Assembly (NCBI GenBank): GCA_016293925.1
Contig: JAEDCX010000024.1
Span: forward strand, 1-29,857
Direction of reading: 5' to 3'
Source of the DNA: Lachnospiraceae bacterium
Lineage (GTDB): Bacteria; Bacillota; Clostridia; Lachnospirales; Lachnospiraceae
Length of the DNA stretch: 29,857 nt
Shown here: piece after piece, positions 1-8,273 of the stretch
How positions within the stretch are numbered: position 1 is the stretch's first letter
How the letters are laid out: each line of letters opens with the position of its first letter
The notes under the pieces: generated by a model
The model's database searches: none
Told to the model about the DNA's origin: nothing
Seen by the model: the letters and a program-made list of their open reading frames with translations, nothing else
Position numbers and translations under genes: made by a program

Positions 1-410
1 AGCGCCTTATCATAGGTGTATCCGCTGATCACCTCGTTGATCGTACTCTTGATCAGGCTCTCCCGTTCCACAATCAAAGGCTTCATCTTCCCATAGTCCT
101 CATGCTTCGTATTGATCACCAAGGAAACAGACACCACACAAATGCGGGCTTTCGTCTCCCCTTCGCCTGGAAGCAGTGTGATCTTCATCTGATCCGCAAT
201 GTCATATACCTCCATGTCGGCAATGGACAATTCTCCCTGTTCATCCTGCTTATCTTTATCGAGTTCCAGATTCAGGGCGGTCGAAATATCGGTCACCAGC
301 GCACTCGTCTTGTTCATCGCTCCAGTCACGCTGAACATCATGATCCCGGTCAGAACGACGTTCACAACCAGTAATGCAAGTATGATTATCGTTAACAGAT
401 TTTTCTTCAT
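1..410 (-). CDS. fliL: Flagellar basal-body protein FliL, cut off at the window edge
   Basis: This is the N-terminal part (about 136 codons) of FliL, a single-pass membrane protein that surrounds and supports the MotAB stator. Translation from the ATG at 410 gives MKKNLLTIIILALLVVNVVL, a short basic start followed by one membrane helix (about residues 5-28). A periplasmic-type domain follows, with segments such as EDYGKMKPLIVERESLIKS and INEVISGYTYDKA that fit the family's C-terminal domain. The start lies 15 bases after the motB stop, so it is the next gene of the fla operon. The reading frame stays open to base 1, so the 3' end lies outside the window. Identification rests on the topology, these segments and the position after motB. 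Confidence 0.88.
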   Translation of the reverse strand, partial: MKKNLLTIIILALLVVNVVLTGIMMFSVTGAMNKTSALVTDISTALNLELDKDKQDEQGELSIADMEVYDIADQMKITLLPGEGETKARICVVSVSLVINTKHEDYGKMKPLIVERESLIKSTINEVISGYTYDKA

Positions 411-425
411 GTTATATCCTCTCGA

Positions 426-1271
426 TCAATACGAACTCAATGTGTTGTAGATCTTGATCTCCACTCTTCGATTCTTGGCTCTGCCCTCCGGCGTGGAATT
501 GTCGGCCACCGGGGAATACTCTCCCCTTCCGGAATGTTTCATCCTGGCGGGATCCAGAAAAGTATTCTCTACCAGATAATGGAACACGGCAAGCGCCCTC
601 GCACTGCTCAGTTCGTCATTGTCCGCGAATTCTCCGCCTCTGCCCACGGGCTGATTGTCCGTGTGTCCCTCAATCTCAATCATACAATCGGAATAAGTCT
701 CCAATATGTATCCGGCCTGTTCCAGCGTATCCAGAGCCTCCGCTTTCAGATTCGCTCTTCCGGAATCGAACAGAAAAGCGCCCTTGAAGGTGAGCAGAAC
801 ATACTGGGATGTGAAATCAATATCGATCTCCTCATCCAGATTGTTGTCCTCCAGCATCTCTTCAATCTCCTCAGCCATCTGCTCCGATTGGGATAACCCC
901 ATCTCCTCCACCTTGTCCATCACAACGGACTCGGTTACATCCTGACTGGGATTCTGATCCTCGTAGATATTATCGCTGGGGTCTTGCGTATCATCCGAAA
1001 CGCCGGTACTGTTGATGTATTCACTCAGTTCGTTCAACTGGCTGACGCCGTTGCTGATCAGTACGCCGTCTCCGATCGACTGCGCACCGCCGTCGAAAAT
1101 ACTGAAGGTATTGTTAAACGATGCCACAACCTGTTCCAGCTTCGCCGCATCGATTGTTGACATGGAAAAAAGAAGAACGAAGAAGCAGAGAAGCAGGTTC
1201 ATCAGATCAGAGAACGTCGCCATCCAAGGCGCAAGCCCCGGCTTCGGTTCATCCTCTCTTTTCTTAGCCAT
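426..1271 (-). CDS. motB: Flagellar motor stator protein MotB
   Basis: MotB forms the H+ or Na+ conducting stator with MotA and anchors it to peptidoglycan. The protein has 281 residues. The stretch PWMATFSDLMNLLLCFFVLL (from about residue 15) is the single membrane helix and carries the essential ion-binding aspartate, here Asp22. A long acidic linker follows, then a C-terminal OmpA-like peptidoglycan-binding domain with IEGHTDNQPVG and a terminal GRAKNRRVEIKI. I chose the ATG at 1271 rather than an in-frame ATG ten codons upstream, because GGAGGTGGAG lies just before it and the protein then begins MAKKREDEPKPG as in homologues. It overlaps the end of motA by 8 bases, which suggests translational coupling. 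Confidence 0.95.
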   Translation of the reverse strand: MAKKREDEPKPGLAPWMATFSDLMNLLLCFFVLLFSMSTIDAAKLEQVVASFNNTFSIFDGGAQSIGDGVLISNGVSQLNELSEYINSTGVSDDTQDPSDNIYEDQNPSQDVTESVVMDKVEEMGLSQSEQMAEEIEEMLEDNNLDEEIDIDFTSQYVLLTFKGAFLFDSGRANLKAEALDTLEQAGYILETYSDCMIEIEGHTDNQPVGRGGEFADNDELSSARALAVFHYLVENTFLDPARMKHSGRGEYSPVADNSTPEGRAKNRRVEIKIYNTLSSY

Positions 1272-2064
1272 TCTCTCCACCTCCGTCTTCTGTAGATGCA
1301 TTGCCTCTCTCGTTAGGAGCCAGGAAGGATTTCAGTTTCTCTTCAATTACTCTCGGGTTCTCACCCGCCTGTATGGACAAAAGGCCTTCGATCATGATCT
1401 CTTTCACCATCATCTCTGCCTTATTGTTTGCTTTCAGTTTATTGGCAACCGGAGTACAGATCCAGTTCGCCATCAGGGAACCGTACAGGGTTGTCAGAAG
1501 GGCAACGGACATGGCAGGACCGATGGACGCGGCGTCACTCATGTTCTGTAACATGTTTACCAGACCGACCAGTGTACCGATCATACCCCAGGCAGGTCCC
1601 ATGGATGCAACGTTTTCCCAGAAATCAATATTCTTCTTATGTCTGTTGTCAATACTGTCCAGCTCTGTTTCCATAATCGCACGGACCAGTTCCGGGTCCG
1701 TACCGTCTACAATCAGAAGGATGCCCTTTTTCATAAACTGGTCATCCAGATTGCCTGCTGCCTCTTCCAATGACAAAAGACCCTCTTTACGGGCCACATT
1801 CGACAGGGAGATAATCTTCTCGATAATCTCCTGTATATTCAGGGAGGGTGTCTTCAATACCATCTTGATTGCTTTCAGACCATTCAGGAAATCCTTCATG
1901 GAATTGGACGCAAGAACGGCACAGAATGCACCACCGATTGTAATCATAACAGATTGAGGATCAACGAAGTTGTTCACAAGACCGCTGATGCCGGCACCCT
2001 GTATGATAGCAAACAGTACCAGGCCGATACAAACGACCATACCGATCAATGTTGCTATATCCAC
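1264..2064 (-). CDS. motA: Flagellar motor stator protein MotA
   Basis: MotA is the four-helix stator subunit that pairs with MotB and pushes on FliG. The protein has about 266 residues, close to the family norm. Membrane helices are visible at the N terminus (ATLIGMVVCIGLVLFAIIQG), at about residue 35, and in the C-terminal half around GPAWGMIGTLVGLVNML and the following GPAMSVALLTTLYGSLMANW, where the conserved prolines of the family sit. The start is a GTG. I prefer the one at 2064 (protein M-DIATLIG), preceded by AGGGTGG at five bases, over a GTG three codons upstream that lacks a clear ribosome binding site. It follows flbD and overlaps motB, a gene order usual for clostridial fla operons. 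Confidence 0.94.
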   Translation of the reverse strand: MDIATLIGMVVCIGLVLFAIIQGAGISGLVNNFVDPQSVMITIGGAFCAVLASNSMKDFLNGLKAIKMVLKTPSLNIQEIIEKIISLSNVARKEGLLSLEEAAGNLDDQFMKKGILLIVDGTDPELVRAIMETELDSIDNRHKKNIDFWENVASMGPAWGMIGTLVGLVNMLQNMSDAASIGPAMSVALLTTLYGSLMANWICTPVANKLKANNKAEMMVKEIMIEGLLSIQAGENPRVIEEKLKSFLAPNERGNASTEDGGGENG

Positions 2065-2120
2065 TGTGTCCACCCTATTTTTGTCTGTCCGTGATTACCA
2101 GAATCCGAGGCAATCCGGCA

Positions 2121-2306
2121 CTATTCGGCAAAAATATCCTTTCTATATGATTTTACTAAATTTTTGACCTCTTGTCTACTCTCTTTTATAATGATTTTTC
2201 GACCCGTGGTAAGGGTAATTACCGTATCCGGTGTCTCTTCCACAATCTCTATCAGATCCGCATTGACAAGGATTCTGACATCATTCAGTTTCGTTACTTC
2301 AATCAT
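2121..2306 (-). CDS. flbD: Flagellar protein FlbD (SwrD family)
   Basis: This is a 61-residue protein of the small FlbD family (SwrD/YlzI in Bacillus subtilis), where it is required for full flagellar power and swarming. The sequence begins MIEVTKLND and carries the family's VNADLIEIVEETPDTVITL and TGRKIIIKES segments. The start is supported by GGGAGG ten bases or fewer upstream of the ATG. It lies between flgE and motA, the expected place in Firmicute fla operons. The 133-base gap before it, after flgE, holds a strong hairpin and is the longest non-coding stretch in the left half of the operon. Confidence 0.93.
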   Translation of the reverse strand: MIEVTKLNDVRILVNADLIEIVEETPDTVITLTTGRKIIIKESRQEVKNLVKSYRKDIFAE

Positions 2307-2346
2307 GAAAACCTCCCATATTCAGCCGTTTTCACAGGATACAACT

Positions 2347-2374
2347 AAGGGGAACTACACAAATAGTTCCCCTT
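2347..2374 (-). terminator. Strong hairpin between flgE and flbD
   Basis: A perfect 11-bp inverted repeat (AAGGGGAACTA / TAGTTCCCCTT) with a six-base loop lies in the flgE-flbD gap. In the operon's direction only two U residues follow the stem, so it is a poor intrinsic terminator. Read on the plus strand it is followed by a T run, but no plus-strand gene leads into it. It could protect or separate the 3' end of the highly needed hook mRNA, or lower transcription into flbD-motAB. A weaker GCAC/GTGC repeat lies at 2402-2416. Confidence 0.55.
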
Positions 2375-2439
2375 TTTCTGACCCGGGATCCGTAACGCAG
2401 AGCACATACATAGTGCCCTATGTTATCCAAATCTTACCA

Positions 2440-4116
2440 TTATCTCTTCAAATTGACAAGTTCTTCCAGCATAGAGTCGGATGTTGTAATAATACGGCTG
2501 TTTGCCTGGAAGCCTCTCTGGGTAGTGATCATATCGGTAAACTCAGTGGACAAATCCACATTACTCATTTCCAGTACGCCGGTTGTCATATAACTGCCTG
2601 AACTTGTTGTAATGTTAATGCCGATACCATCGAACTCACCGGAGTTCTGGGTTGCGCTGTACAGGTTGTCCCCTTCTTTCTGAAGACCGGAGGCATTGGT
2701 AAACTCTGCAACCGCAATCTGACCGAGGATTCTTGACATACCGTTGCTGTAAGAAGCGGTAATCGTACCGTCCGTCGCAATCGCAATGCTGGACATGGTA
2801 CCGAGTGTACGTCCGGTTCCAAGGCCTGCCAGGTCACCGATTTTAGCGCCCACGGTAGAGGAACCGTTATGGTCACACATGGAGCTCTTGGTCATATCAA
2901 CCTCGATATCGCTGAAGTTCTGCAGTGTCTGCGTCACGCCTTCTGCATTGGTAACGCTCTCTGCAAAATCCAGCGTAATGGTCTTGGCACCGTTCACGTC
3001 CGCAAAATCACCGGTTGCATTATCGAAATTGATGATACCGCCGTTCACAATTTTGCTGGTAATCGTACCCTTACCGGTTGCTGCATCATAGGTCATGCCT
3101 GTAATCATGGTATTGATGCTGTCGCCGTACACGGATTTCAGGATCGCTTGATTGCCTGCATCCGCCGGATTGCTCATGGCAGTTTCCAACTGAGCCTGTG
3201 TATAAGTTGTTGTACCGGTTGCCACACCGGCAGTATCGTATGTGGTAACAGTCACACCGCCGGCTCCGTCGTACGCCGCAGAGGAGGATGTTCCGTCTGC
3301 AAAGCTCTGGGTCGCAAGTGCCAATCCTTCGCTAACCTGAACCTCACCGGTTGAACCCATGGATACGATATCGTTCAATGCCGCGCCGTAAATCTCCGTA
3401 ATGGATTTTCCTTCTGCGTTTTTCACATCATCCAGATTCATGTAATACTGACCCGGAACAGATGTGGCATGAATGCTGAGCTTCGCCGTATATGTATATC
3501 CCAGATTATCATAGAAGTTCAGATTCATGATCTTACCGCCTTCGCTGACCACATCCGAATCATTCTTATCCACAATACCGGAGATATATGCCTTGCTGGT
3601 TGCTTCCGGCGGATATGTCGTATTCGCTGCACTCATGATACGAAGTGCGGTAACGGTATCCTGTTTCACCTTTCCCGTCGCCTCATCCACCTGCCATCCC
3701 ATGACATTGTAGCCTGTGGATGTCATTGCCAGATTTCCTTCCGCATCCACATAGAAGGATCCGTCTCTTGTGAAATAATTATTGCTTCCGTCGCTTACAA
3801 CGAAGAAGGAGGAACCCGTAATACGAATATCAAAAGGATTACCTGTTGTCTGGCTGGAGCCTGCCGTTGTAATGGCGGTTGCAATTGCTCCTGATTTTAC
3901 ACCCAAACCGATCTGCTTGGCATTGGTACCTGCGGTTCCTGTTGTAGCATTGGGACCGGATGCGTTCTGTGTTGTCTGATACATCAATTCACTAAACGTA
4001 ACAGACTGTGATTTGTATGCTGTTGTATTCACGTTTGCGATGTTATTACCGATAACATCCATCTTGGTCTGGTGAACCTTTAATCCGGACACACCAGAAT
4101 ATAATGATCTCATCAT
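2440..4116 (-). CDS. flgE: Flagellar hook protein FlgE
   Basis: FlgE polymerises outside the cell into the hook that joins rod and filament. The N terminus reads SLYSGVSGLKVHQTKMDVIG followed by NNIANVNTTAYKS, the flagellar rod/hook signature. The C terminus (TDMITTQRGFQANSRIITTS, then DSMLEELVNL) is the matching helical end. At 558 residues it is larger than many FlgE proteins, and the extra length is a Gly/Thr/Ala-rich middle (about 150-430) that should form surface-exposed, variable hook domains. The start has AAGGAGG nine bases upstream of the first of two adjacent ATGs. FlgD and the TIGR02530-type protein are encoded just upstream, and the hairpin at 2347-2374 lies downstream. Confidence 0.96.
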   Translation of the reverse strand: MMRSLYSGVSGLKVHQTKMDVIGNNIANVNTTAYKSQSVTFSELMYQTTQNASGPNATTGTAGTNAKQIGLGVKSGAIATAITTAGSSQTTGNPFDIRITGSSFFVVSDGSNNYFTRDGSFYVDAEGNLAMTSTGYNVMGWQVDEATGKVKQDTVTALRIMSAANTTYPPEATSKAYISGIVDKNDSDVVSEGGKIMNLNFYDNLGYTYTAKLSIHATSVPGQYYMNLDDVKNAEGKSITEIYGAALNDIVSMGSTGEVQVSEGLALATQSFADGTSSSAAYDGAGGVTVTTYDTAGVATGTTTYTQAQLETAMSNPADAGNQAILKSVYGDSINTMITGMTYDAATGKGTITSKIVNGGIINFDNATGDFADVNGAKTITLDFAESVTNAEGVTQTLQNFSDIEVDMTKSSMCDHNGSSTVGAKIGDLAGLGTGRTLGTMSSIAIATDGTITASYSNGMSRILGQIAVAEFTNASGLQKEGDNLYSATQNSGEFDGIGINITTSSGSYMTTGVLEMSNVDLSTEFTDMITTQRGFQANSRIITTSDSMLEELVNLKR

Positions 4117-4193
4117 AATGAATGACCTCCTTAAGTTCGCCGCATTTCCGCTCCGTCTGTCAGTCGGGAACGGTTCGCCTCCGTAAGGTCCGG

Positions 4194-4601
4194 CTAAATA
4201 ATTACGGCTCCGTCAATATTGGTAAATACGTTTTCTTTCGTCTCTGTCTGATCCATGGCTGTGATTACCGTGTTGTTCGGAACATTCACGATAAATGCAT
4301 ATCCGTCCATCAATACCAGAGGTTCTTCAATTCCTTTCTCCGATGCCTTTCTGAATCCGTCATTCAGTCTCTCCAGCTGTTCATCCGACAATGCAATGTT
4401 CCGATCGATCAGTCGGCTGACCGCATGCTTGGAGAATCGTACTCCCTGCAGCTGTTGTCCTGCATTTGCCTGTGCCCGCAGGATATCTCCAAAAGATCTT
4501 CCCGCATCGTCCGTTCCCTTACCGACCGTTTGTTTCTGTCGGTTCAGGTATTGATCCTGCAACTGTTCAATGGAAAGGAAATTACCGTTGTTAATCTGCA
4601 T
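4194..4601 (-). CDS. Flagellar operon protein, TIGR02530 type
   Basis: This 135-residue protein is encoded between flgD and flgE. The placement, the size and the segment VRFSKHAVSRLIDRNIALSD, followed by a short C-terminal beta-rich part (LVLMDGYAFIVNVPNNTVIT), match the small flagellar-operon protein family TIGR02530. Its exact role is not established. The neighbourhood suggests hook assembly. There is no signal peptide or membrane helix, so it should be cytoplasmic. GGAGG stands six bases before the ATG. The flgD stop is 23 bases upstream and flgE starts 77 bases downstream. Confidence 0.85.
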   Translation of the reverse strand: MQINNGNFLSIEQLQDQYLNRQKQTVGKGTDDAGRSFGDILRAQANAGQQLQGVRFSKHAVSRLIDRNIALSDEQLERLNDGFRKASEKGIEEPLVLMDGYAFIVNVPNNTVITAMDQTETKENVFTNIDGAVII

Positions 4602-4624
4602 TTGTCTCCTCCCTGAGTGAACGC

Positions 4625-5332
4625 CTACTCCGATGCACCCTCCTGTGCCGTTTCACTTTCCGCATCCTTCTGTTCTGCATCATTCTTGGCCAATGTATTC
4701 AGTTCCTCCAGCTTATTCTCATAGGCTTTCAATGCATTCACACTGTCACCTGCAATGAATGACTTCTGATAGTCGTTCATGTTGTCATAAGCCTTCCGCA
4801 GTGCTTCCACATCTGTCCTGTCTGACAATGTCAGATCGTTCAGGGAACTGAGTTTTGCAAGTGCTTCCGTCCAATCGTACGCCAGATTGTATGCTTCCCA
4901 GTAATCGGAATCCAGTACCGTTGTTACATCGTCAAAGGAGTAGAGGGAATCATCTATCGATACATACACCTTCCCATTCTCCATCACCACGTAATCAACC
5001 TGTCCCACAACCTGGGTTGTTTCACCGTTTTTGTTGGTAACATCCAGAAATACTTCTTTTCCCACCAGGCTCTGTGCTCTTGACATATCCACACTGGAAC
5101 TCATATTCTGCATCTCTTCCAGTTCCGAGAAAGTAGCAAACTGTGAAATATACTCCGTATTGGTGGTTGGCTGCAGAGGATCCTGATTCTGCATCTCGGC
5201 TACCAGCAGCTGTAAAAAAGCATCTTTATCAAGGCCGTTGGGGTTTTTCTTCTCCTGTGCCTTGGAAAGCGACATTGAGGATGCGTTTGTCTCAACGATC
5301 TCTCCGTCCTTCACATGTGCGATTGCTGACAT
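4625..5332 (-). CDS. flgD: Hook-capping scaffold FlgD with an extra helical C-terminal domain
   Basis: FlgD caps the growing hook and is needed for FlgE polymerisation. Residues 34-90 hold the conserved part: DKDAFLQLLVAEMQNQDPLQ, then TEYISQFATFSELEEMQN. Residues 90-140 form a small beta region (VGKEVFLDVTNKNGETTQVV). After about residue 150 the protein departs from ordinary FlgD. A helical stretch of about 60 residues with DVEALRKAYDNMNDYQKSFI resembles the short alpha-helical modules repeated in Firmicute surface proteins (pattern A..AY..L...QK). A Glu/Asp/Lys-rich tail follows. The usual Ig-like FlgD domain is not evident. AAGGAG precedes the ATG. fliK ends 13 bases upstream. Confidence 0.92.
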   Translation of the reverse strand: MSAIAHVKDGEIVETNASSMSLSKAQEKKNPNGLDKDAFLQLLVAEMQNQDPLQPTTNTEYISQFATFSELEEMQNMSSSVDMSRAQSLVGKEVFLDVTNKNGETTQVVGQVDYVVMENGKVYVSIDDSLYSFDDVTTVLDSDYWEAYNLAYDWTEALAKLSSLNDLTLSDRTDVEALRKAYDNMNDYQKSFIAGDSVNALKAYENKLEELNTLAKNDAEQKDAESETAQEGASE

Positions 5333-5345
5333 ATTCTGTCTCCTT

Positions 5346-6785
5346 CTATACTGTGTAGTCTACCGTGTTTCCGTTTGCCCGCATCATTTCCCGGGCAATT
5401 CTGATCTCATCATCCGTATCCGGCTCTTCCGTTTCGGATTCTTCGTTCAGATTAATGTGCCGTATGGCTCTCTTTTTCCCTGAAGTTCCCTGCGTCCTGT
5501 CATAATCCTGACGTTCCTGTTCATTATTCTGTTCCAGGTTTCTCTCGAATTCATGACTTGCAACCGTTACTTCAATGGCTTCCACCCTGACGCCCTGCTC
5601 TTCCAGGTTCTGTCTCAGTGTCATGACCTGTGATTCCAGTGCACTCCGTACCGCTTCATTCTGTGTCTGAATGCTTGCCGTAACGATGCCCTCCCTGGAG
5701 CTGATCGTCATGTGGATCGTTCCAAGGCTTGCAGGATGCAGTTGTAATTCCATCTGTGTCAGATCTTCTTTTTGCTGTGTGTGCATATACTCCGTCAGCT
5801 GTCTGATGATATCGATTCCGTCCGCAATCTCCTGCCCATGATTGACCATCTGGGCAAAGATCCCGTCCGCCGTACCTGCGTTCGTGGTATTTAGCGTATT
5901 CAGAAACGGGTGATTGTCCATATCGAGTGCATTCTGTCTGCCCTCCCGCTCTCTGTCATCGAAATCCTGTTCCGCATCAGCTGTCTCTGGTTCTGCACCG
6001 GTCTCCTGCTCGAATCCATTTGTTTTGTTGTCTGTTTCCTGTGATACGTTCTCTCCATCGGTTATCTGTTTTGGCACGCTTGCCTCCACCGTTCCCCCGT
6101 CGACGCTCTGTTCCTCCCGTCCCTGTATGAGCTGCGCCAGATCTTCTCTCGTAAGAAGTGTCTCCTCCTGCAGGGAATCATTCAGTTCCTCCACTGTTTC
6201 CGTCAGGTTCTGAACACTGTCATACAGTTCTTCGTTTGTAATGAGTGCCATCGGATCGGACTCTCCGGCTATTGCCGTCACGATTGCCGGCATATTGTCG
6301 GCATTCAGGATATCTTCCGGATTCAGATTCAGTTCTTCCAGGACTCCCGTAACGGTTTCTGCATCCGTTCCAAGTTCCGTAGCCACTGTTTCCAGTGCCT
6401 GCTGTACTGTCCGGTTCAGCAACGTCATAGCATCTTCCAGAACCTCCTCCGGAATCTCCTCCGTGGTTTTCTCCCCATTTTCCTTCCCGGGGTTCTTCTC
6501 CTCGGTTTCCTTCAGGGTTTCCTGCTCCGTCGTTTCCGTCACATCCGTTTTCTGTCCGGCCGCTTCCGTTTCCGGTCTATCCGTTCTCTCAGTCTGCTTT
6601 GCAGCAGTGGATTTCCCGGCATCCGCAGTCTCTGTACTCCGGTCAACGTTCTTCTCTGCATGCACTTTCGTCTTCGCCGAATCGTAGATCATGCCGAATC
6701 CATCCGTCTTGCCCGTATTGTCCGTACCACCGGTTGTAACTGTTCTATAGCTTACCGCTATATTGGTTACCGGCATACTGGTCAT
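5346..6785 (-). CDS. fliK: Flagellar hook-length control protein FliK
   Basis: FliK is the secreted molecular ruler that sets hook length and switches the export apparatus from hook to filament substrates. The 479-residue protein has a long low-complexity N-terminal half rich in Glu, Thr and Asp, expected for the unfolded ruler part. The conserved C-terminal hook-length domain lies at about residues 335-417, with MELQLHPASLGTIHMTISS, VTASIQTQNEAVRSALESQ and LRQNLEEQGVRVEAIEVTV. A charged tail of about 60 residues follows. The start at 6785 has GGAGG seven bases upstream. A second ATG three codons later is also possible. The gene is separated from the upstream YlxF-like gene by a strong hairpin. 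Confidence 0.93.
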   Translation of the reverse strand: MTSMPVTNIAVSYRTVTTGGTDNTGKTDGFGMIYDSAKTKVHAEKNVDRSTETADAGKSTAAKQTERTDRPETEAAGQKTDVTETTEQETLKETEEKNPGKENGEKTTEEIPEEVLEDAMTLLNRTVQQALETVATELGTDAETVTGVLEELNLNPEDILNADNMPAIVTAIAGESDPMALITNEELYDSVQNLTETVEELNDSLQEETLLTREDLAQLIQGREEQSVDGGTVEASVPKQITDGENVSQETDNKTNGFEQETGAEPETADAEQDFDDREREGRQNALDMDNHPFLNTLNTTNAGTADGIFAQMVNHGQEIADGIDIIRQLTEYMHTQQKEDLTQMELQLHPASLGTIHMTISSREGIVTASIQTQNEAVRSALESQVMTLRQNLEEQGVRVEAIEVTVASHEFERNLEQNNEQERQDYDRTQGTSGKKRAIRHINLNEESETEEPDTDDEIRIAREMMRANGNTVDYTV

Positions 6786-6821
6786 TGTGATTCCTCCTCT
6801 CTTCAGTTGTCAATGTGCTAT

Positions 6822-6851
6822 AAAAATACCAACGGTTTCCCGCTGGTATTT
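6822..6851 (-). terminator. Terminator-like hairpin between the ylxF-like gene and fliK
   Basis: Read on the minus strand, AAATACCAGCGG pairs with CCGTTGGTATTT through 12 bp with one G-U pair, closed by a GAAA tetraloop. The stem runs into five U residues (two beyond the stem). This has the layout of an intrinsic terminator or attenuator inside the fla operon. Because fliK and all later genes depend on read-through, partial termination or RNA protection is more likely than full termination. Confidence 0.6.
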
Positions 6852-6875
6852 ATATCGGTTACAAAATGCTATTTC

Positions 6876-7748
6876 TTAAGAGTCCGGATCCATAATTTTG
6901 GTGATTTGTGCCGCAACCGTTTCATCCATTGCGCCCAGAATCGCTCCCCTGTCCGTTGCCCCCATCTGCCCCAGTATCTTGGCAACCAGTTCCAGATCAT
7001 CCGTCATGGATTCAAAGATTGCAGCGGCCGCCTTCGGCTTCATGGAAGCATAAGCGCTGGCATAGGCTTCCAGTTCCTCATCCTTCGCCTGCTGGATAAC
7101 AACCTGCTTATACAGATACTCGGCAGTGGTAGGATCCATTGCCTCATAAAACTTGGCGTATGCCTCGGCTCCCGGCCCATTTTCGGCATAGATAACTTCT
7201 TCAAAAAAGGCCTGCTTAATCCGGGCAAATTCAATCTGGTTCTCTTCATAGGCCCGCAGTCGCTGTACTTCCGCAGTCAGCTCCTCAATCTTCTCCGCAT
7301 CGGATTTGTTCAGGGACTGCGCCTGCTCCAGCTGCATCTCCAGCAGTTTGATCTGATCCACCGCATCCCGCAGGCTGGTATATCCGTAATATTCGTCTCC
7401 GTTATCCGTCTCCGTGGTCTCGTCCGCCGGAAGAATAAGATTCACCACCGGTACATCCTTCAGAATCGGCTTCAATACATTGGATCCGAAACCACCCACA
7501 TCCAGTTTGATAAGCAGAATCAGGATGGCAAGCCAGATGACTATGATGATGACGGTAATCAGAAAGGTACTGATTCCGCCTCCCTCCGAGCCGTCATCCA
7601 GCGCAGATTCCTGCTTGGCAATATCCTTTGCCCGCTTCTTAGCCTCCTGCTTCTGTTTTTTCTGGTCCTGCTTCAATTGCTTTTTTTCATTGGCAAGACG
7701 TTTTTTCTCCTGATCGATACTGCTCTCCGGCGCATTTTTCTTAGCCAC
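6876..7748 (-). CDS. ylxF: MotE/YlxF-like flagellar coiled-coil protein with MgtE-N-like end
   Basis: This protein of about 290 residues occupies the place of ylxF, between fliJ and fliK, in Bacillus. It starts with a very basic segment (KKRLANEKKQLKQDQKKQKQ), then has one membrane helix at about residues 59-81 (STFLITVIIIVIWLAILILL). A coiled coil with LRDAVDQIKLLEMQLEQAQ and ELTAEVQRLRAYEENQ lies at about 125-180. The C-terminal 70 residues (AYASMKPKAAAAIFESMTDD, then VAKILGQMGATDRGAILGAM) resemble the MgtE N-terminal domain found in MotE chaperones. Such proteins are linked to stator or export function, and a chaperone role here is inference. The start is the GTG at 7748, six bases after CGGAGG. 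An upstream TTG has no such site. Confidence 0.85.
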   Translation of the reverse strand: MAKKNAPESSIDQEKKRLANEKKQLKQDQKKQKQEAKKRAKDIAKQESALDDGSEGGGISTFLITVIIIVIWLAILILLIKLDVGGFGSNVLKPILKDVPVVNLILPADETTETDNGDEYYGYTSLRDAVDQIKLLEMQLEQAQSLNKSDAEKIEELTAEVQRLRAYEENQIEFARIKQAFFEEVIYAENGPGAEAYAKFYEAMDPTTAEYLYKQVVIQQAKDEELEAYASAYASMKPKAAAAIFESMTDDLELVAKILGQMGATDRGAILGAMDETVAAQITKIMDPDS

Positions 7749-7788
7749 AGCGTTCCTCCGTTGCATGCGGGGCAAAAAGAACCCCGGT

Positions 7789-8238
7789 TCATTCTTCCTT
7801 TTTAGACCCGTACAGATAACTTGTCAGCTGATCTATCTCTTTGCTCTCTGCGAGCTTCTCTTCCTCCAGAAACGCATCAAACGCTTTCTCTTTCAGACGT
7901 TCATGGGTTTTTCTGTCGGTCATGACTTCCTGAAGCCGCTCCCTGGCGTTCTCCAGATTCCTCTGGGCCAGCCGCACCTGCAGGATCTGGGCTTTGATCA
8001 GTTCATCCATCCGATCCAGCGCCCGCTGATTCTCCCGCAGCTCTGTCACCTGAAGTGCTCCGGTGCGGAGCGCCTCTGATTGGTTTACATAATACTTTTT
8101 CCGTTCCTGTAACGCAGCAAGCTTTTTCTCTTCCTCATTGTATCTGGACTGTGCCTGAGCAAACTGCATTTTGGCCTGTGTTTCCAGCTGCGTCTTAATG
8201 TCCAGGATATTCTGCATTCTGTATCTGAATCTGGCCAT
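7789..8238 (-). CDS. fliJ: Flagellar export chaperone FliJ
   Basis: FliJ is the coiled-coil stalk protein of the flagellar type III export ATPase complex, resembling the gamma subunit of F1 ATPase, and it also handles export chaperones. The 149 residues are almost entirely helical and charged, beginning MARFRYRMQNILDIKTQLET, typical of the family. The gene starts 25 bases after the fliI stop and precedes the ylxF-like gene. The ribosome binding site is weak (GGGATGGG just before the ATG), as expected for a gene translated together with fliI. The XerD-arm motif at 8083-8092 lies inside this gene, and another lies over the fliI stop. Confidence 0.9.
   Translation of the reverse strand: MARFRYRMQNILDIKTQLETQAKMQFAQAQSRYNEEEKKLAALQERKKYYVNQSEALRTGALQVTELRENQRALDRMDELIKAQILQVRLAQRNLENARERLQEVMTDRKTHERLKEKAFDAFLEEEKLAESKEIDQLTSYLYGSKKEE
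8083..8092 (-). repeat. XerD-arm-like 10-mer, copy 1
   Basis: TTATGTAAAC on the minus strand, within fliJ. It spells part of Tyr-Tyr-Val-Asn-Gln. It is identical to the XerD-binding arm of Bacillus-type dif. It lies 181 bp from copy 2 and points the opposite way. Confidence 0.6.
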
Positions 8239-8263
8239 ATACCCATCCCGCGTACTTTCTATG

Positions 8264-8273
8264 TTATGTAAAC
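8264..8273 (+). repeat. XerD-arm-like 10-mer, copy 2
   Basis: TTATGTAAAC on the plus strand. It covers the last codons and stop codon of fliI, a different reading frame and context from copy 1. Confidence 0.6.

Noticed and set aside
6660..7805. 381-codon open frame on the plus strand opposite fliK and the ylxF-like gene
   Set aside because: It spans the terminator-like hairpin and two minus-strand genes with clear motifs. Its translation is of shadow type, and no promoter or ribosome binding site was seen.
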